From Pullulanibacillus pueri (GTDB lineage: Bacteria; Bacillota; Bacilli; Bacillales; Sporolactobacillaceae), in NCBI RefSeq assembly GCF_014639255.1, contig NZ_BMFV01000001.1:310001-374000 (forward strand): DNA of 64,000 nt, read 5' to 3'. A model generated the notes under the pieces. It saw only the letters and a list, made by a program, of their open reading frames with translations, did no database searches and had not been told where the DNA came from. Numbering within the stretch: position 1 is the stretch's first letter; each line of letters starts with the position of its first letter. The position numbers were made by a program, and so were the translations under genes. Positions 1 through 10,195 of this stretch are shown piece after piece.

Positions 1-2
1 AA

Positions 3-104
3 ACTCAAGTTCAAAGTCTTAAGCAACCTGAGCGCATTATTAAATTTGCTAAAGAAAATGGCCTTAAATTGAATAGTAAAAATGTGAAAATCGTGAATAA
101 ATAA
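3..104 (+). CDS. ftsL: FtsL C-terminal end (partial)
   Basis: The gene is cut by the window edge. Only the last 33 residues are visible, in frame from base 3 to a TAA at 102-104. They contain QPERIIKFAKENGL, the typical C-terminal end of Firmicute FtsL, a small bitopic division protein that works with DivIC and DivIB in the septal complex. The transmembrane segment and coiled coil lie outside the window. It stops 14 bases before pbpB, as expected for the ftsL-pbpB pair in a dcw cluster. The identification rests on this short tail plus gene order. Confidence 0.8.
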   Translation, partial: TQVQSLKQPERIIKFAKENGLKLNSKNVKIVNK

Positions 105-118
105 GCAGGTGGCAGAAG

Positions 119-2275
119 ATGTTTCCACAAAAAAATAAATCCATAAATAAATGGGCAGCATTATTAGCAATCATTTTTTTGCTGCTCTTCTTTGTCATTG
201 CTGGACGCTTTGTTTATATTGCAGAAGCCAAGGAGGTTCAGAATCATAACCTCGTCGATAAGGGGAAGAAGCAGTGGACGACGCTTAAGGTGATTGATTC
301 ACAAAGGGGAGAAATTCTTGATCGTAACGGAGGAATTCTCGCCCAAGACGTTCCAGCCTACACTGTAGCGGCAGTTTTGGATCAAGATACCTCTTCTTAC
401 GTTAAAGATAAGGAAAAAACAGCAGCAGAACTTGCGCCCATTATCAATATGTCAGAAAGCAAGATCTTAAGTTTACTTGACAGAAAGAATGCAAAGCAAG
501 TGGAGCTCGGTCCTGGTGGACGCAAGATCAGTGTTCAACAAAAAGAAAAAATTGAAAAACTCAAACTTCCTGGAATTATATTCTTGCCAGAATCCAAACG
601 CAATTACCCTAATGGAACGTTTGCTTCTTATGTTCTAGGATTCACTAATTTAGATGATAAGACGCAACAACAAAAAGGGATATTAGGTCTTGAGCAATCA
701 TTGAATCCCTATTTATCCGAGGTGGATGGCGAGCTTTCTTTTTATAGTGACGGGAAAAACATCAAGATACAAAACACAACAAAGAATATTAAAGAACCTA
801 AAAATGGTGATAACGTCTACTTAACGCTTGATAACAAAATCCAATCTGTTCTTGAAGATGCGATGTCAACAGTAGATAAAAAATATAAACCTCATCGTAT
901 GGTCGCCGTTGTTGCTGATCCAAAAACAGGGGCTATTCTCGCAATGTCCAATCGACCAACGTTTAATCCTAATGAAAAGAATATCAAGAACTATAAGAAT
1001 GATGTCATTGCCAATCCTTTTGAACCAGGGTCAGTCATGAAGACTTTTACTTTAGCTGCAGCTATTAACGAAGGTAAATGGAATGGGAATGCGACCTATA
1101 AGTCAGGGAGTTATAAAGTGAGCCCGGGTACGATGCCTATTCACGATTGGGACGAGGACTGGGGCACGATTTCTTACGAGCAAGGGTTCATACGTTCTTC
1201 TAACACAGCCTTTTCTAGGGTCGTTGATAATATTCTTGGACCGGATAAATTTTATGATTACTTACAGCGTTTTGGCTTTACAAAGAAAACAGGAATTGAT
1301 TTACCTGGTGAAGATCCGAGCCAAATCAATTTTAAGTGGCGTTTAGACCAGGTAATGACGGGGTTTGGACAAGCTTCAGCTGTAACCCCGATCCAAATTG
1401 TGCAAGCGGCAACGGCCATTGCTAATGATGGTAAAATGGTTCAACCTTATGTGATTCAGGAAATTAAGGATCCCAACACAGGAAAAGTGGTTCAGCAGCA
1501 TAAAGTAAAAGAAGTGGGAACTCCAATTACAAAAGAGACAGCAGAACAAGTGCGTCACTTAATGAGTGAAGTCGTTCATGACAAAAAGAACGGAACAGGA
1601 ACTCTTTATGATCTTCCTAACTATGATGTGATTGGCAAGACAGGGACGGCACAAATTTCTGGTGGACCCGAGGGGTATCTGACGGGGAGGGATAATTATG
1701 TCTTCTCATTCTTAGGAATGGCACCCGAAAAAGATCCAAAACTCATTGTTTATGTGGCGATTGATCGCCCGCATTTAGAGGGTGTTGCTAGTGATTCTCA
1801 GCCTGTTGCTGATGTCTTCAAACCAGTAATGAAAAATGCCTTGCAATACTTGAATGTTGAACCAAAAAGTGGGCAAGTGGATAGTAAAGACGTTCAAGAA
1901 CAGATCGTTAAGGTTGGCAATTGGCAAGGGAAATCGCTGGCTTCTGCCCAAAAGGCTTTAGAAAAACAAGGGCTCGATGTTGTGACAGTGGGGAACAAGG
2001 GAGAAGTTGAGGCCCAGTCCATTACAGCTGGTACCCAAGTTTTTAAAGACAGCAAAATTATTCTCGTGGGAACTGGAACGAAAACCATGCCTGATGTGAC
2101 AGGATGGTCACTCACAGATGTTCTTAAATTAGTTAAGATGCTGCATGTTGACCCAAGTATCACAGGGAATGGCTATGTTGTCCAGCAAAGTCCGGCCAAG
2201 GGAACAGTTCTGAAGGATGATACAAAAATAGAATTGAAATTAGAACCTAATGGCAATGAAGAAAAAGAAGAATAG
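119..2275 (+). CDS. pbpB: Penicillin-binding protein 2B, division transpeptidase
   Basis: Class B (monofunctional) transpeptidase that cross-links septal peptidoglycan. The 718-residue protein has a short cytoplasmic tail, one membrane segment at about residues 13-33, a dimerisation domain, and a transpeptidase domain. The active-site motifs are SVMK (Ser near 305), SSN (near 360) and KTGT (near 507). Two PASTA repeats follow at about 590-710, including the stretches GNWQGKSLASAQ and TMPDVTGWSLTD. The ATG at 119 has AGGTGG just upstream. Position after ftsL and before spoVD, plus two PASTA repeats, distinguish it from SpoVD. A terminator follows, so spoVD can be expressed separately during sporulation. 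Confidence 0.95.
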   Translation: MFPQKNKSINKWAALLAIIFLLLFFVIAGRFVYIAEAKEVQNHNLVDKGKKQWTTLKVIDSQRGEILDRNGGILAQDVPAYTVAAVLDQDTSSYVKDKEKTAAELAPIINMSESKILSLLDRKNAKQVELGPGGRKISVQQKEKIEKLKLPGIIFLPESKRNYPNGTFASYVLGFTNLDDKTQQQKGILGLEQSLNPYLSEVDGELSFYSDGKNIKIQNTTKNIKEPKNGDNVYLTLDNKIQSVLEDAMSTVDKKYKPHRMVAVVADPKTGAILAMSNRPTFNPNEKNIKNYKNDVIANPFEPGSVMKTFTLAAAINEGKWNGNATYKSGSYKVSPGTMPIHDWDEDWGTISYEQGFIRSSNTAFSRVVDNILGPDKFYDYLQRFGFTKKTGIDLPGEDPSQINFKWRLDQVMTGFGQASAVTPIQIVQAATAIANDGKMVQPYVIQEIKDPNTGKVVQQHKVKEVGTPITKETAEQVRHLMSEVVHDKKNGTGTLYDLPNYDVIGKTGTAQISGGPEGYLTGRDNYVFSFLGMAPEKDPKLIVYVAIDRPHLEGVASDSQPVADVFKPVMKNALQYLNVEPKSGQVDSKDVQEQIVKVGNWQGKSLASAQKALEKQGLDVVTVGNKGEVEAQSITAGTQVFKDSKIILVGTGTKTMPDVTGWSLTDVLKLVKMLHVDPSITGNGYVVQQSPAKGTVLKDDTKIELKLEPNGNEEKEE

Positions 2276-2285
2276 TCCAAGGCAG

Positions 2286-2318
2286 GCGGAGAAGTCTTAT
2301 GATTTCTCCGCATTTTTT
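2286..2318 (+). terminator. Intrinsic terminator after pbpB
   Basis: GCGGAGAA (2286-2293) pairs with TTCTCCGC (2304-2311) and is followed by a run of seven T. It separates the vegetative ftsL-pbpB unit from the sporulation gene spoVD. The remaining bases up to the spoVD start (2320-2553) show no ORF and no promoter I would defend. Confidence 0.85.
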
Positions 2319-2567
2319 TATAGCGGCGTTTATGAGTTGGACGCTTATTCCGAGGGGCATTTTGCTCGATTTAAGTGACGGCGGGTAAATAGTAACATAG
2401 AAGCGTTGAAGTGTCTCCGCTGCGGTTGATCCCTCTTCTCAAGGTCATTGTCTATAAAAAGATGAATGGGAAAAGTCAAATCTCACTTCTAGCAGAAAGT
2501 TCTAACTCGTCCCTCTCAAGCATATTTTGATACAAGCCTAGTTTAATTGAATTGGGAGGGGCAGCAG

Positions 2568-4505
2568 GTGCGCGTATCAAATGTTACAGTGAGAAAGCGA
2601 CTACTTTTCATATTATTCGTTGGCCTTTTTATTTTCGGTATTTTTGTTGTCAGACTTGGTTATGTCCAACTTTTTCTTAACGATTGGTTAAAGGATAAGG
2701 CCATGAATTCATGGAGTCGAGAAATAAAGTATGAAGCAGAACGCGGGGACATTTTGGATCGTAACGGTGTGAAACTTGCGACGAATGTGAGTCGTCCGAC
2801 GGTTCTTATTGTACCTAAGCAAGTGCGTAATCCGGCTAAGACCGCCGAAGCGTTAGCAAAGGTTCTTGGTGCCGATAAGGAGAAGGTGTATAAAGATCTT
2901 ACTAAGAAGTCTAGCTCCACTTATATTAAGCCTGAGGGTATGAAGATTACGAATGAAAAAGCAGCTGAAGTGAAGCAATTGAAACTGCCCGGGGTATTTA
3001 TCGCAGAGGACTTTCAAAGACATTATCCTTATGGGAGCTATTTATCACACGTATTAGGCTTCGCGGGTATTGATAATCAGGGGTTAATCGGTTTGGAATC
3101 CTATTATGATGACATGTTAAAAGGGACGCCAGGGCATGTTGATTTTTATTCCGATGCTCAAGGGAATCGGATGTCATCTTTAAGAGATGAGTATGTCCCA
3201 CCAAAAGACGGCCTTAATTTAGAGCTTACGATCGATTCGAAAGTTCAATCGATTATCGAGAGAGAACTTGATAACGCTAATCAAAAGTATCATCCTGATA
3301 GTGCGCTCGCCATTGCTATGAATCCAAATACGGGTGAAATTCTCGGCATGTCCTCACGCCCTGATTTTAATCCTGAAGATTATCAAACTGTGTCATCCAA
3401 AGTTTATAATCACAATTTACCTGTATGGCGAACCTATGAACCAGGGTCTACCTTTAAAGTCATCACGCTTGCGGCTGCCTTAAATGAGCATCTTGTTGAC
3501 TTGAAAAATGATACCTTTAATGATCCTGGCTATATCGATGTGAACGGAACGGATCTCCACTGTTGGAAGCGAGGGGGACATGGTCCCGAAACTTTTCTAG
3601 AAGTCGTTGAAAATTCTTGTAACCCCGGCTTTGTAAAGCTGGGAGAAATGCTCGGTAAAGATCGTTTATTTTCGTATATCGATCAATTCGGTTTTGGAGA
3701 GAAAACAGGAATTGATTTACAGGGAGAGGCCAAAGGCATTTTGTTTGATCCTGATAAAATTGGTCCTCTTGAAGCGGCGACAACGGCCTTTGGGCAAGGG
3801 GTAGCGGTGACGCCTATTCAGCAAGTGGCCGCCGTATCGGCTGCTGTTAACGGGGGATATCTGTATCAGCCTTATATTGCGAAGGATTGGATTGATCCTG
3901 ATACAGGTGAAGTCCTCAGTAGGAATACCCCACAAATGAAGAAACAAGTCATTTCTGAAAAAACATCAAAAGAAGTACGAAATGCTCTTGAAAGTGTTGT
4001 TGCTAAAGGAACGGGACGCAACGCTTATCAGGAGGGATATCGAATCGGAGGTAAAACAGGAACAGCCCAGAAAAGTGCAAAGGGTGGCGGTTATTTAGAG
4101 AATAACTATATTTTATCCTTTATGGGTTTTGCGCCAGCCAATGATCCGCAAATTGTCGTTTATGTTGCGATTGATAATCCTAAAAATACGATCCAATTCG
4201 GTGGACAGGTCGCAGCACCGATTGCAGGTAAAATTATTGCTGACAGTCTACAAGCCATGGGCGTGAAGAAACAAACTAAAGGCATTCCAAAAGAATATCG
4301 TTATGGGGACACACAAATGGTTGAGGTTCCGAATCTTATAGGGAAGACAAAGGATGACATTCGCCAAAGCTACTTTAATTTAAAAATTCTTCCTGAGGGT
4401 AAGGGGGATGTTGTAACGGAGCAAGCCCCTAAAGCCGGAGCAAAAATCCCAGAAGGTTCGTCAATTCGTATAAATCTAGGTGACAAATCCGATAATGATG
4501 ATTAA
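2568..4505 (+). CDS. spoVD: SpoVD, sporulation-specific penicillin-binding protein
   Basis: Class B transpeptidase needed for spore cortex peptidoglycan, acting in the mother cell with SpoVE. The GTG at 2568 is chosen because it gives the family N-terminus (V/M)RVSNVTVRKRLL and sits six bases after GGGAGGGG; an upstream in-frame TTG at 2547 overlaps that site. The protein is 645 residues, about the usual SpoVD length. It has one membrane segment near residues 13-33, the active-site motif STFK (Ser near 294), SCN, and KTGT (near 496), then a single C-terminal PASTA repeat beginning VEVPNLIGKTKDD. One PASTA repeat rather than two, and the position after pbpB, support SpoVD. Confidence 0.93.
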   Translation: MRVSNVTVRKRLLFILFVGLFIFGIFVVRLGYVQLFLNDWLKDKAMNSWSREIKYEAERGDILDRNGVKLATNVSRPTVLIVPKQVRNPAKTAEALAKVLGADKEKVYKDLTKKSSSTYIKPEGMKITNEKAAEVKQLKLPGVFIAEDFQRHYPYGSYLSHVLGFAGIDNQGLIGLESYYDDMLKGTPGHVDFYSDAQGNRMSSLRDEYVPPKDGLNLELTIDSKVQSIIERELDNANQKYHPDSALAIAMNPNTGEILGMSSRPDFNPEDYQTVSSKVYNHNLPVWRTYEPGSTFKVITLAAALNEHLVDLKNDTFNDPGYIDVNGTDLHCWKRGGHGPETFLEVVENSCNPGFVKLGEMLGKDRLFSYIDQFGFGEKTGIDLQGEAKGILFDPDKIGPLEAATTAFGQGVAVTPIQQVAAVSAAVNGGYLYQPYIAKDWIDPDTGEVLSRNTPQMKKQVISEKTSKEVRNALESVVAKGTGRNAYQEGYRIGGKTGTAQKSAKGGGYLENNYILSFMGFAPANDPQIVVYVAIDNPKNTIQFGGQVAAPIAGKIIADSLQAMGVKKQTKGIPKEYRYGDTQMVEVPNLIGKTKDDIRQSYFNLKILPEGKGDVVTEQAPKAGAKIPEGSSIRINLGDKSDNDD

Positions 4506-4522
4506 AATAATCAATGAGTGTC

Positions 4523-4557
4523 ATTAGCCAAGTGCGTGAATGCCTTGGCTAATTTAT
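4523..4557 (+). terminator. Hairpin after spoVD, probable terminator
   Basis: A perfect 10-bp stem ATTAGCCAAG/CTTGGCTAAT (4523-4532 and 4544-4553) with an 11-base loop. The T-rich tail is short (TTTATT), so termination may be partial. It lies between spoVD and murE. Confidence 0.6.
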
Positions 4558-4666
4558 TGCAACTGAATGTTTCGATGAGCTCAAGGCTCACGTACGTAGA
4601 TGTAATAAATGAATGGATACTTTCTCTATAAATACGAGTTCTGTTTTACAAGGATGTGTAGAAAAA

Positions 4667-6142
4667 ATGAAGTTAAATCAACTACTCACCACATTGGGGA
4701 GTTATCGAAGAGAGAATGAAGGCGATCCAGATATTTCTTCCATAGAAATGGATTCACGTCAAGTTCAACCTGGATCCTTATTTGTGTGTGTAAAAGGTGA
4801 ACGTTTTGATGGTCACCAATTCGTAGAAGAAGTGCAAGCCAAAGGAGCGGTAGCACTCGTTGCTGAACGGCCGATAAGTGCGGATATTCCGGTGGTATAC
4901 GTTTCAGAAGCAAGACGGGCTATGGGGATGCTGGTCGATACTTTTTATGGGCAACCGACTCATCAGCTTTCGCTCATCGGAGTAACAGGTACGAATGGAA
5001 AGACGACAATTACTCATCTAGTGAGACAAATTCAAGAGGCCGCAAACATCAAGACGGGCATTGTTGGAACAATGGGCATCAAGTTTGGCCAGCAAGAGAT
5101 TTCTGTGAGCAATACAACACCAGAGGCCCCTGTTTTACAAAAGGCGTTTCGGACCATGGTGGACTATGATATTCAATCCGCTGTCATGGAAGTATCCTCC
5201 CATGCGCTTGTTCAAGGTCGGGTGCGTGGTCTTGATTTTGATATTGCTGTCTTCACTAATCTTACACAGGATCATCTTGATTATCATGGCACCATGAAGG
5301 ATTACCTCCATGCAAAATCCCTTCTTTTTTCACAATTAGGTAATACATATGATAGTGAACGAAAGAAGGTGGCGGTCATTAATAATGATGATGCGGCCGC
5401 TGAGACATTAAAACAAGCCACGGCTGTGTCTATTTTAACCTACGGTATTGATCAACCCGCAGATGTGCAGGCCCAGAATATAAAAGTAACGGCCAAGGGG
5501 ACACAGTTTGACCTTAAAACTCCAGACGGTACATTTTCGGTATCCATGAAGTTAGTGGGCAAATTCAGTGTTTACAATATCCTTGCTGCCGCCTGTGTCT
5601 GCCATTTAAACGGTATTAACTGGGAAAGAATGATTGAGTCTATAAAAGATATTGAAGGCGTTTCTGGTCGCTTTGAAACCGTCGAGGCCGGTCAGAACTT
5701 TAGTGTTATCGTTGATTATTCTCATACGCCAGATAGTCTTGAAAATGCGCTTTTAACGATCAAGGAATTTGCTAAAGGCCGCGTGATCACTGTCGTAGGA
5801 TGTGGAGGGGATCGTGATCGAACCAAGCGACCGCTCATGGCAGAGATCGCTGTGAAATATAGTGATTTAGCAGTATTTACTTCTGATAACCCTCGAACAG
5901 AGGATCCTGAACGCATTCTCGAAGATATGGTGAAGGGGCTTGATAAAGGAACCTATACGAAACTCACCGGTCGGCGTGAAGCGATCACCTATGCGGTGAA
6001 TCAGGCTGCTGATCATGATGTCGTTCTCATTGCTGGAAAGGGCCATGAAACCTATCAAATTATAGGTACGGAAGTCTTAGACTTTGATGATCGTGTCGAA
6101 GCACGTCAGGCAATAAAGGAGCGTTTAGCAGATGGGAATTAG
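4667..6142 (+). CDS. murE: MurE, UDP-MurNAc-tripeptide synthetase (meso-DAP adding)
   Basis: Adds the third amino acid to UDP-MurNAc-L-Ala-D-Glu in the cytoplasm. The P-loop TGTNGKTT and the ligase central domain are clear. The DNPR motif in SDNPRTEDP (about residues 406-413) is the known signature for meso-diaminopimelate specificity, so the wall is A1-gamma type. I start at ATG 4667 (MKLNQLL), giving 491 residues, close to the B. subtilis enzyme; an in-frame ATG at 4613 would add 18 residues unlike the family. AAGGATGTG lies upstream. The 3' end overlaps murF by 11 bases, implying coupled translation. Confidence 0.94.
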   Translation: MKLNQLLTTLGSYRRENEGDPDISSIEMDSRQVQPGSLFVCVKGERFDGHQFVEEVQAKGAVALVAERPISADIPVVYVSEARRAMGMLVDTFYGQPTHQLSLIGVTGTNGKTTITHLVRQIQEAANIKTGIVGTMGIKFGQQEISVSNTTPEAPVLQKAFRTMVDYDIQSAVMEVSSHALVQGRVRGLDFDIAVFTNLTQDHLDYHGTMKDYLHAKSLLFSQLGNTYDSERKKVAVINNDDAAAETLKQATAVSILTYGIDQPADVQAQNIKVTAKGTQFDLKTPDGTFSVSMKLVGKFSVYNILAAACVCHLNGINWERMIESIKDIEGVSGRFETVEAGQNFSVIVDYSHTPDSLENALLTIKEFAKGRVITVVGCGGDRDRTKRPLMAEIAVKYSDLAVFTSDNPRTEDPERILEDMVKGLDKGTYTKLTGRREAITYAVNQAADHDVVLIAGKGHETYQIIGTEVLDFDDRVEARQAIKERLADGN

Positions 6143-7514
6143 AGTAGAGCTTTTAAGGGCTCTCACCAAGAGCGAAAATTCTATAAAGGCTATAGAAGGG
6201 ATGGACACTTTAGAGATATCGACTGATAGTCGGCAAAAGGTTGAGAACAGTCTCTTTATCCCTATTGTGGGTGAATACTTTGACGGTCATGATCATCTTT
6301 TCGAAGCTAAAGAGAATGGAGCGGTCGCTGCGCTTTGGCAAGAAGGAAAGCCCGTTCCGCGTGATTTAGAGCAGGATTTCCCCTTGTTTTTCGTTGAGGA
6401 TACCTTGGTAGGCTTGCAAACCTTAGCGACGATGCATCGTCATGACGTTGCCCCTATCGTTATTGGGATCACTGGAAGCAATGGAAAAACGACGACGAAA
6501 GAAATTGTGGCTTCACTTTTGAGTAGTACTTATAAGGTGCATAAAACAAAAGGGAATTTAAATAACCATATTGGTGTACCTTTAACCCTATTGGCAATGC
6601 CTGCTGATTGTGAAGTCTGTGTTCTTGAAATGGGAATGAATCACTTTGGAGAAATCTCTTTGTTAAGTCAAATTGCTGAGCCTGATGTTAGTATTATCAC
6701 TAATATTGGGGAATCCCATATTGAATTCTTGGGCAGTCGTGCAGGGATCGCTAAAGCTAAGCTAGAAATTTTAGAGGGGATGAAACAGGAAGGGACCTTG
6801 ATTATTGATGGAGATGAACCATTACTTACTCAGGCAGAAGCTATTGGGAAAAATAGGATAACCTGTGGATATGGATCATCGAATGACTATGTGATTTCTT
6901 CTCTACAAACCAAGAGTGAGGGGAGTGTTTTTACCGTTAATGGCAAATCCTATAATATGCCTTTATTGGGAGCACATAACGTTAAAAATACAACGTATGC
7001 CATTGCTTTGGCATATAAACTTCACTTGACGGAACCCGTGATTGAAGATAAACTTAAACGCTTGGAGAGTACCTCTATGCGTTTAGAAACCCTTTCTGGA
7101 AAACTGGGGACACTCCTTATAAATGATGCCTATAATGCCAGTCCGACATCAATGAAGGCTGCTGTAGATACCGTTAAGCAGCTGTCTGGTTTTAAAAAGA
7201 GGGTGATTGTATTAGGGGATATGTATGAGCTTGGAGATGATGAAGAAGCCTTGCATCGTGAGGTTGCCGAAGTGATAACTGAGCCGATTACACAGGTGAT
7301 TACCATTGGTGAAAAAGCCCAATGGATTGCTGATGAATGCCGGAGAATAGAACAGTCAACACTGGAGGTAATATCCTTTTCTAAAAAGGAAGAGGCCTTA
7401 CCACTTCTCTTTGATCAGTTGGGGAGAGACACGGTGATGTTATTTAAGGCTTCACGACTTGCGGGACTCGAAACGTTGATTGATGCATTGAAAGATGGGG
7501 GGGACGAATCATGA
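6132..7514 (+). CDS. murF: MurF, UDP-MurNAc-pentapeptide synthetase
   Basis: Adds D-Ala-D-Ala to complete the UDP-MurNAc-pentapeptide. The ATP-binding motif [13 protein letters not shown], the NLNNHIGVP segment and [11 protein letters not shown] are typical of MurF. The length of 460 residues is normal. It starts inside the end of murE and its stop overlaps the mraY start by four bases. In B. subtilis murF lies elsewhere, so having it between murE and mraY is the more widespread dcw order. Confidence 0.95.
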   Translation: MGIRVELLRALTKSENSIKAIEGMDTLEISTDSRQKVENSLFIPIVGEYFDGHDHLFEAKENGAVAALWQEGKPVPRDLEQDFPLFFVEDTLVGLQTLATMHRHDVAPIVIGITGSNGKTTTKEIVASLLSSTYKVHKTKGNLNNHIGVPLTLLAMPADCEVCVLEMGMNHFGEISLLSQIAEPDVSIITNIGESHIEFLGSRAGIAKAKLEILEGMKQEGTLIIDGDEPLLTQAEAIGKNRITCGYGSSNDYVISSLQTKSEGSVFTVNGKSYNMPLLGAHNVKNTTYAIALAYKLHLTEPVIEDKLKRLESTSMRLETLSGKLGTLLINDAYNASPTSMKAAVDTVKQLSGFKKRVIVLGDMYELGDDEEALHREVAEVITEPITQVITIGEKAQWIADECRRIEQSTLEVISFSKKEEALPLLFDQLGRDTVMLFKASRLAGLETLIDALKDGGDES

Positions 7515-8485
7515 CAACGATTTTATTAACAACATTGATCATTGCCTTCCTAGTGGCTATCATATTTTCACCGATATTTATTCCGTTATTGAAAATGTTA
7601 AAATTTGGACAATACATACGAGATGAAGGGCCGAAAGAGCACCAAAAGAAATCGGGTACGCCAACGATGGGTGGCGTGATAATTGTGCTTTCTATTGTTG
7701 CTGCTTCGCTATATTCAGGAATAAGATATGGTTTTTTAAATAGTCATCTATGGCTCTTGATCTTTGTCACCTTAGCTTTTGGGATCATTGGATTCTTAGA
7801 CGATTTTATAAAAGTGGTGATGAAACGTAACTTAGGGTTAACATCAAAGCAAAAATTATTAGGACAAATTATTGTTGCCGTGATTTTTTATATCATTATC
7901 ATTAAAAACGGTTTTTCGACTTATGTCTCTGTACCAGGAACAGATTGGTCCATTAATTTTTATTGGGCTTACTTCATACTCGCGATTATTATGTTACTAG
8001 GGACTTCAAATGGCACCAATCTTACAGATGGTTTGGATGGCCTTTTATCAGGAACAGCAGCGATTGCTTTTGCTACTTTTGCTATTATTGCATATGATAG
8101 TTCGCAACATGATGTGGCGATTTTTTCTACCGCTGTATGCGGGGCTTTATTAGGCTTTTTAGTGTTTAATGCCCATCCGGCTAAAGTGTTTATGGGGGAT
8201 ACTGGCTCTTTGGCCTTAGGTGGAGCTCTCGCCGGTGTGGCCATGCTGACAAAATCTGAAATTCTCTTAGTAATTATCGGGGGCATTTTCGTCATTGAGA
8301 CGCTATCGGTAATTATACAAGTGACCTATTTTAAAGCAACAGGCGGCCGGCGCGTTTTTAAGATGAGTCCGTTGCACAATCATTATGTACTTTCAGGTTG
8401 GAAAGAATGGCGTATTGTAACGACGTTTTGGATCGTTGGTATTTTATTTGCAATTATTGGTGTTTATTTAAAGGTGTGGCTATAA
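7511..8485 (+). CDS. mraY: MraY, phospho-MurNAc-pentapeptide transferase
   Basis: Integral membrane enzyme that moves phospho-MurNAc-pentapeptide from UDP to undecaprenyl phosphate, making lipid I. The 324-residue protein has about ten hydrophobic segments. The early loop GTPTMGG, the metal and substrate loops [12 protein letters not shown] and [11 protein letters not shown], and the histidine motif PLHNHY are all present. The start ATG overlaps the murF stop (ATGA). The next gene murD starts two bases after its stop. Confidence 0.96.
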   Translation: MTTILLTTLIIAFLVAIIFSPIFIPLLKMLKFGQYIRDEGPKEHQKKSGTPTMGGVIIVLSIVAASLYSGIRYGFLNSHLWLLIFVTLAFGIIGFLDDFIKVVMKRNLGLTSKQKLLGQIIVAVIFYIIIIKNGFSTYVSVPGTDWSINFYWAYFILAIIMLLGTSNGTNLTDGLDGLLSGTAAIAFATFAIIAYDSSQHDVAIFSTAVCGALLGFLVFNAHPAKVFMGDTGSLALGGALAGVAMLTKSEILLVIIGGIFVIETLSVIIQVTYFKATGGRRVFKMSPLHNHYVLSGWKEWRIVTTFWIVGILFAIIGVYLKVWL

Positions 8486-8486
8486 A

Positions 8487-9839
8487 ATGAGACAAATTCA
8501 TGAGTATACAAACAAAGAGATTCTCGTCCTAGGTATGGCGAAAAGTGGCTGTGCAGCTGCAAAATTATTGAACAAATTAGGTGCAAAGGTTACGGTGAAT
8601 GACCGTGCCTCATTAAAGGGACAGCCAGTCGTAACTGAACTCGAAAACTTGGGCATTCGTGTGGTTGATAATGGTCACCCATTGTCATTGGTGACAGAAG
8701 AAACCTACATCATTGTTAAAAATCCGGGGATTCCTTATACTAATCCACTGATTGAGAAAGCGGAAAGCCTGAGTATTCCGGTCATTACTGAAGTGGAACT
8801 CGCAGCTCAAGTGTCGGAAGCTGAATTTGTTGGGATTACTGGGTCCAATGGAAAGACGACGACAACGACTTTGGTTGGTGAAATGCTTAAAGGAAGTCTT
8901 TTTAACCCTTTAGTGGCAGGAAATATTGGAACCGTCCTTTGCGAAGTGGGACAAAAAGCAACGACAGAGGACATTATCGTTGCGGAGTTATCGAGTTTTC
9001 AATTGCTCGGGGTTAGAACCTTTCATCCTAAAATTGCGGTGTTTTTAAACCTGTTTGCTGCCCATTTAGACTATCATGGAAGTATTGAAGCCTACGGGCA
9101 AGCGAAAGCAAATATTACTAAAAATCAAACCGAGGAAGATTGGTTAGTGGTGAATGCTGATGATGAACGTGTGCAAGACTTTACCAAGCATTCGCTAGCT
9201 CAGCGCGTCTATTTTTCTACAACTCGTCGTGTGGAAGGGGCTTATTTAGAAGCAGGGACGCTTTATTTTAATGGTGAAGCGATCATCCATCAAGATCAAT
9301 TTGCTATGCCTAAAGGAGAGCATAATATTGCTAATGCCTTAGCGGCTATTGCTGTTGCTAAAATCATGGATGTTCCTAATGATCATATCGTGCATGTATT
9401 ACAAACTTTCACAGGTGTTCCACATCGTCTTCAATATGTCGAGACTATCCGAGGACGAGCATTTTATAATGATTCAAAGGCAACGAATATCTTAGCGACA
9501 TCAAAGGCATTGAGTGCGTTTCAACAGCCCACGATTTTACTTGCTGGCGGTTTAGACCGGGGCAATGGGTTTGAAGACCTGGTTCCCTTTCTCAAAAATG
9601 TAAAAGCCATTGTCACCTTTGGAGAGACAAAAGAAAAAATTCATCACACTGCCAAAGATGCGGGTGTGAAAATTACAAAGATGGTCGATAATATTGAAGA
9701 AGCTGTAAAGGTTGCATATGACCTGTCTGAAGCGGGTGACGTCATATTATTATCTCCATCGTGTGCGAGCTGGGATCAATTTAAGACATTTGAGGAACGT
9801 GGAGACATGTTTGTGAATTTGGTGCATACGCTTAAGTAG
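8487..9839 (+). CDS. murD: MurD, UDP-MurNAc-L-Ala:D-Glu ligase
   Basis: Cytoplasmic ligase adding D-glutamate. It has the N-terminal nucleotide-binding fold (LVLGMAKSGCAAAKLL), the P-loop [19 protein letters not shown] and NDSKATN, all standard for MurD. The length of 450 residues is normal. It is the last gene of the tight murE-murF-mraY-murD run. A 356-base gap filled with repeat sequence follows before spoVE. Confidence 0.95.
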   Translation: MRQIHEYTNKEILVLGMAKSGCAAAKLLNKLGAKVTVNDRASLKGQPVVTELENLGIRVVDNGHPLSLVTEETYIIVKNPGIPYTNPLIEKAESLSIPVITEVELAAQVSEAEFVGITGSNGKTTTTTLVGEMLKGSLFNPLVAGNIGTVLCEVGQKATTEDIIVAELSSFQLLGVRTFHPKIAVFLNLFAAHLDYHGSIEAYGQAKANITKNQTEEDWLVVNADDERVQDFTKHSLAQRVYFSTTRRVEGAYLEAGTLYFNGEAIIHQDQFAMPKGEHNIANALAAIAVAKIMDVPNDHIVHVLQTFTGVPHRLQYVETIRGRAFYNDSKATNILATSKALSAFQQPTILLAGGLDRGNGFEDLVPFLKNVKAIVTFGETKEKIHHTAKDAGVKITKMVDNIEEAVKVAYDLSEAGDVILLSPSCASWDQFKTFEERGDMFVNLVHTLK

Positions 9840-9862
9840 ACAGGTTATCTCAAAGAGAGGAA

Positions 9863-10173
9863 ATCAAAAGGAATCCAAAAAGTCAACAAATGATAAGCGG
9901 CGAATCTCGTCGTTAGCGGACTCTTCCGGTCCTCACGTAGGAATGATCTACGCTGCGGTCCTCAGAGTGACGCTGCCTAGACCTTCTTGCTTCTTATTTG
10001 TCTCTTTTTGGACCTAGATCAAAAGGAATCCAAAAAGTCAACAAATGATGAGCGGCGAATCTCGTCGTTAGCGTGCTCTTCAGGCCTTGTGTAGTGAAAC
10101 GACGCTCTGGTCTCGAGAAGCGATACGGCTTAGACTTTTTCCTTTTTGACCTCTTTTCGAGCATCGACCTTAT
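9863..10173. repeat. Tandem intergenic repeat (element C) between murD and spoVE
   Basis: Two diverged tandem units with a 155-base period. Bases 9863-9918 and 10018-10073 differ at one position in 56; the rest of each unit is recognisably related but diverged. Each unit also folds back: CCAAAAAG near the left of unit 1 pairs with CTTTTTGG near 10006-10013, and AAAAAGTC of unit 2 pairs with GACTTTTT near 10131. No ORF is credible here. The gap (9840-10195) holds nothing else except the spoVE ribosome-binding site. Confidence 0.8.
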
Positions 10174-10195
10174 CGTACTTAAATGAGGTGGGAAC

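Noticed and set aside
2519..2526. GCATATT upstream of spoVD as a sigma-E -35 element
   Set aside because: No CATA-type -10 at 14-15 bases downstream, so the single box is not enough, even though sigma-E control of spoVD would be expected.
9863..10173. CRISPR array in the murD-spoVE gap
   Set aside because: Only two long diverged units with no regular short repeat-spacer pattern and no cas genes.
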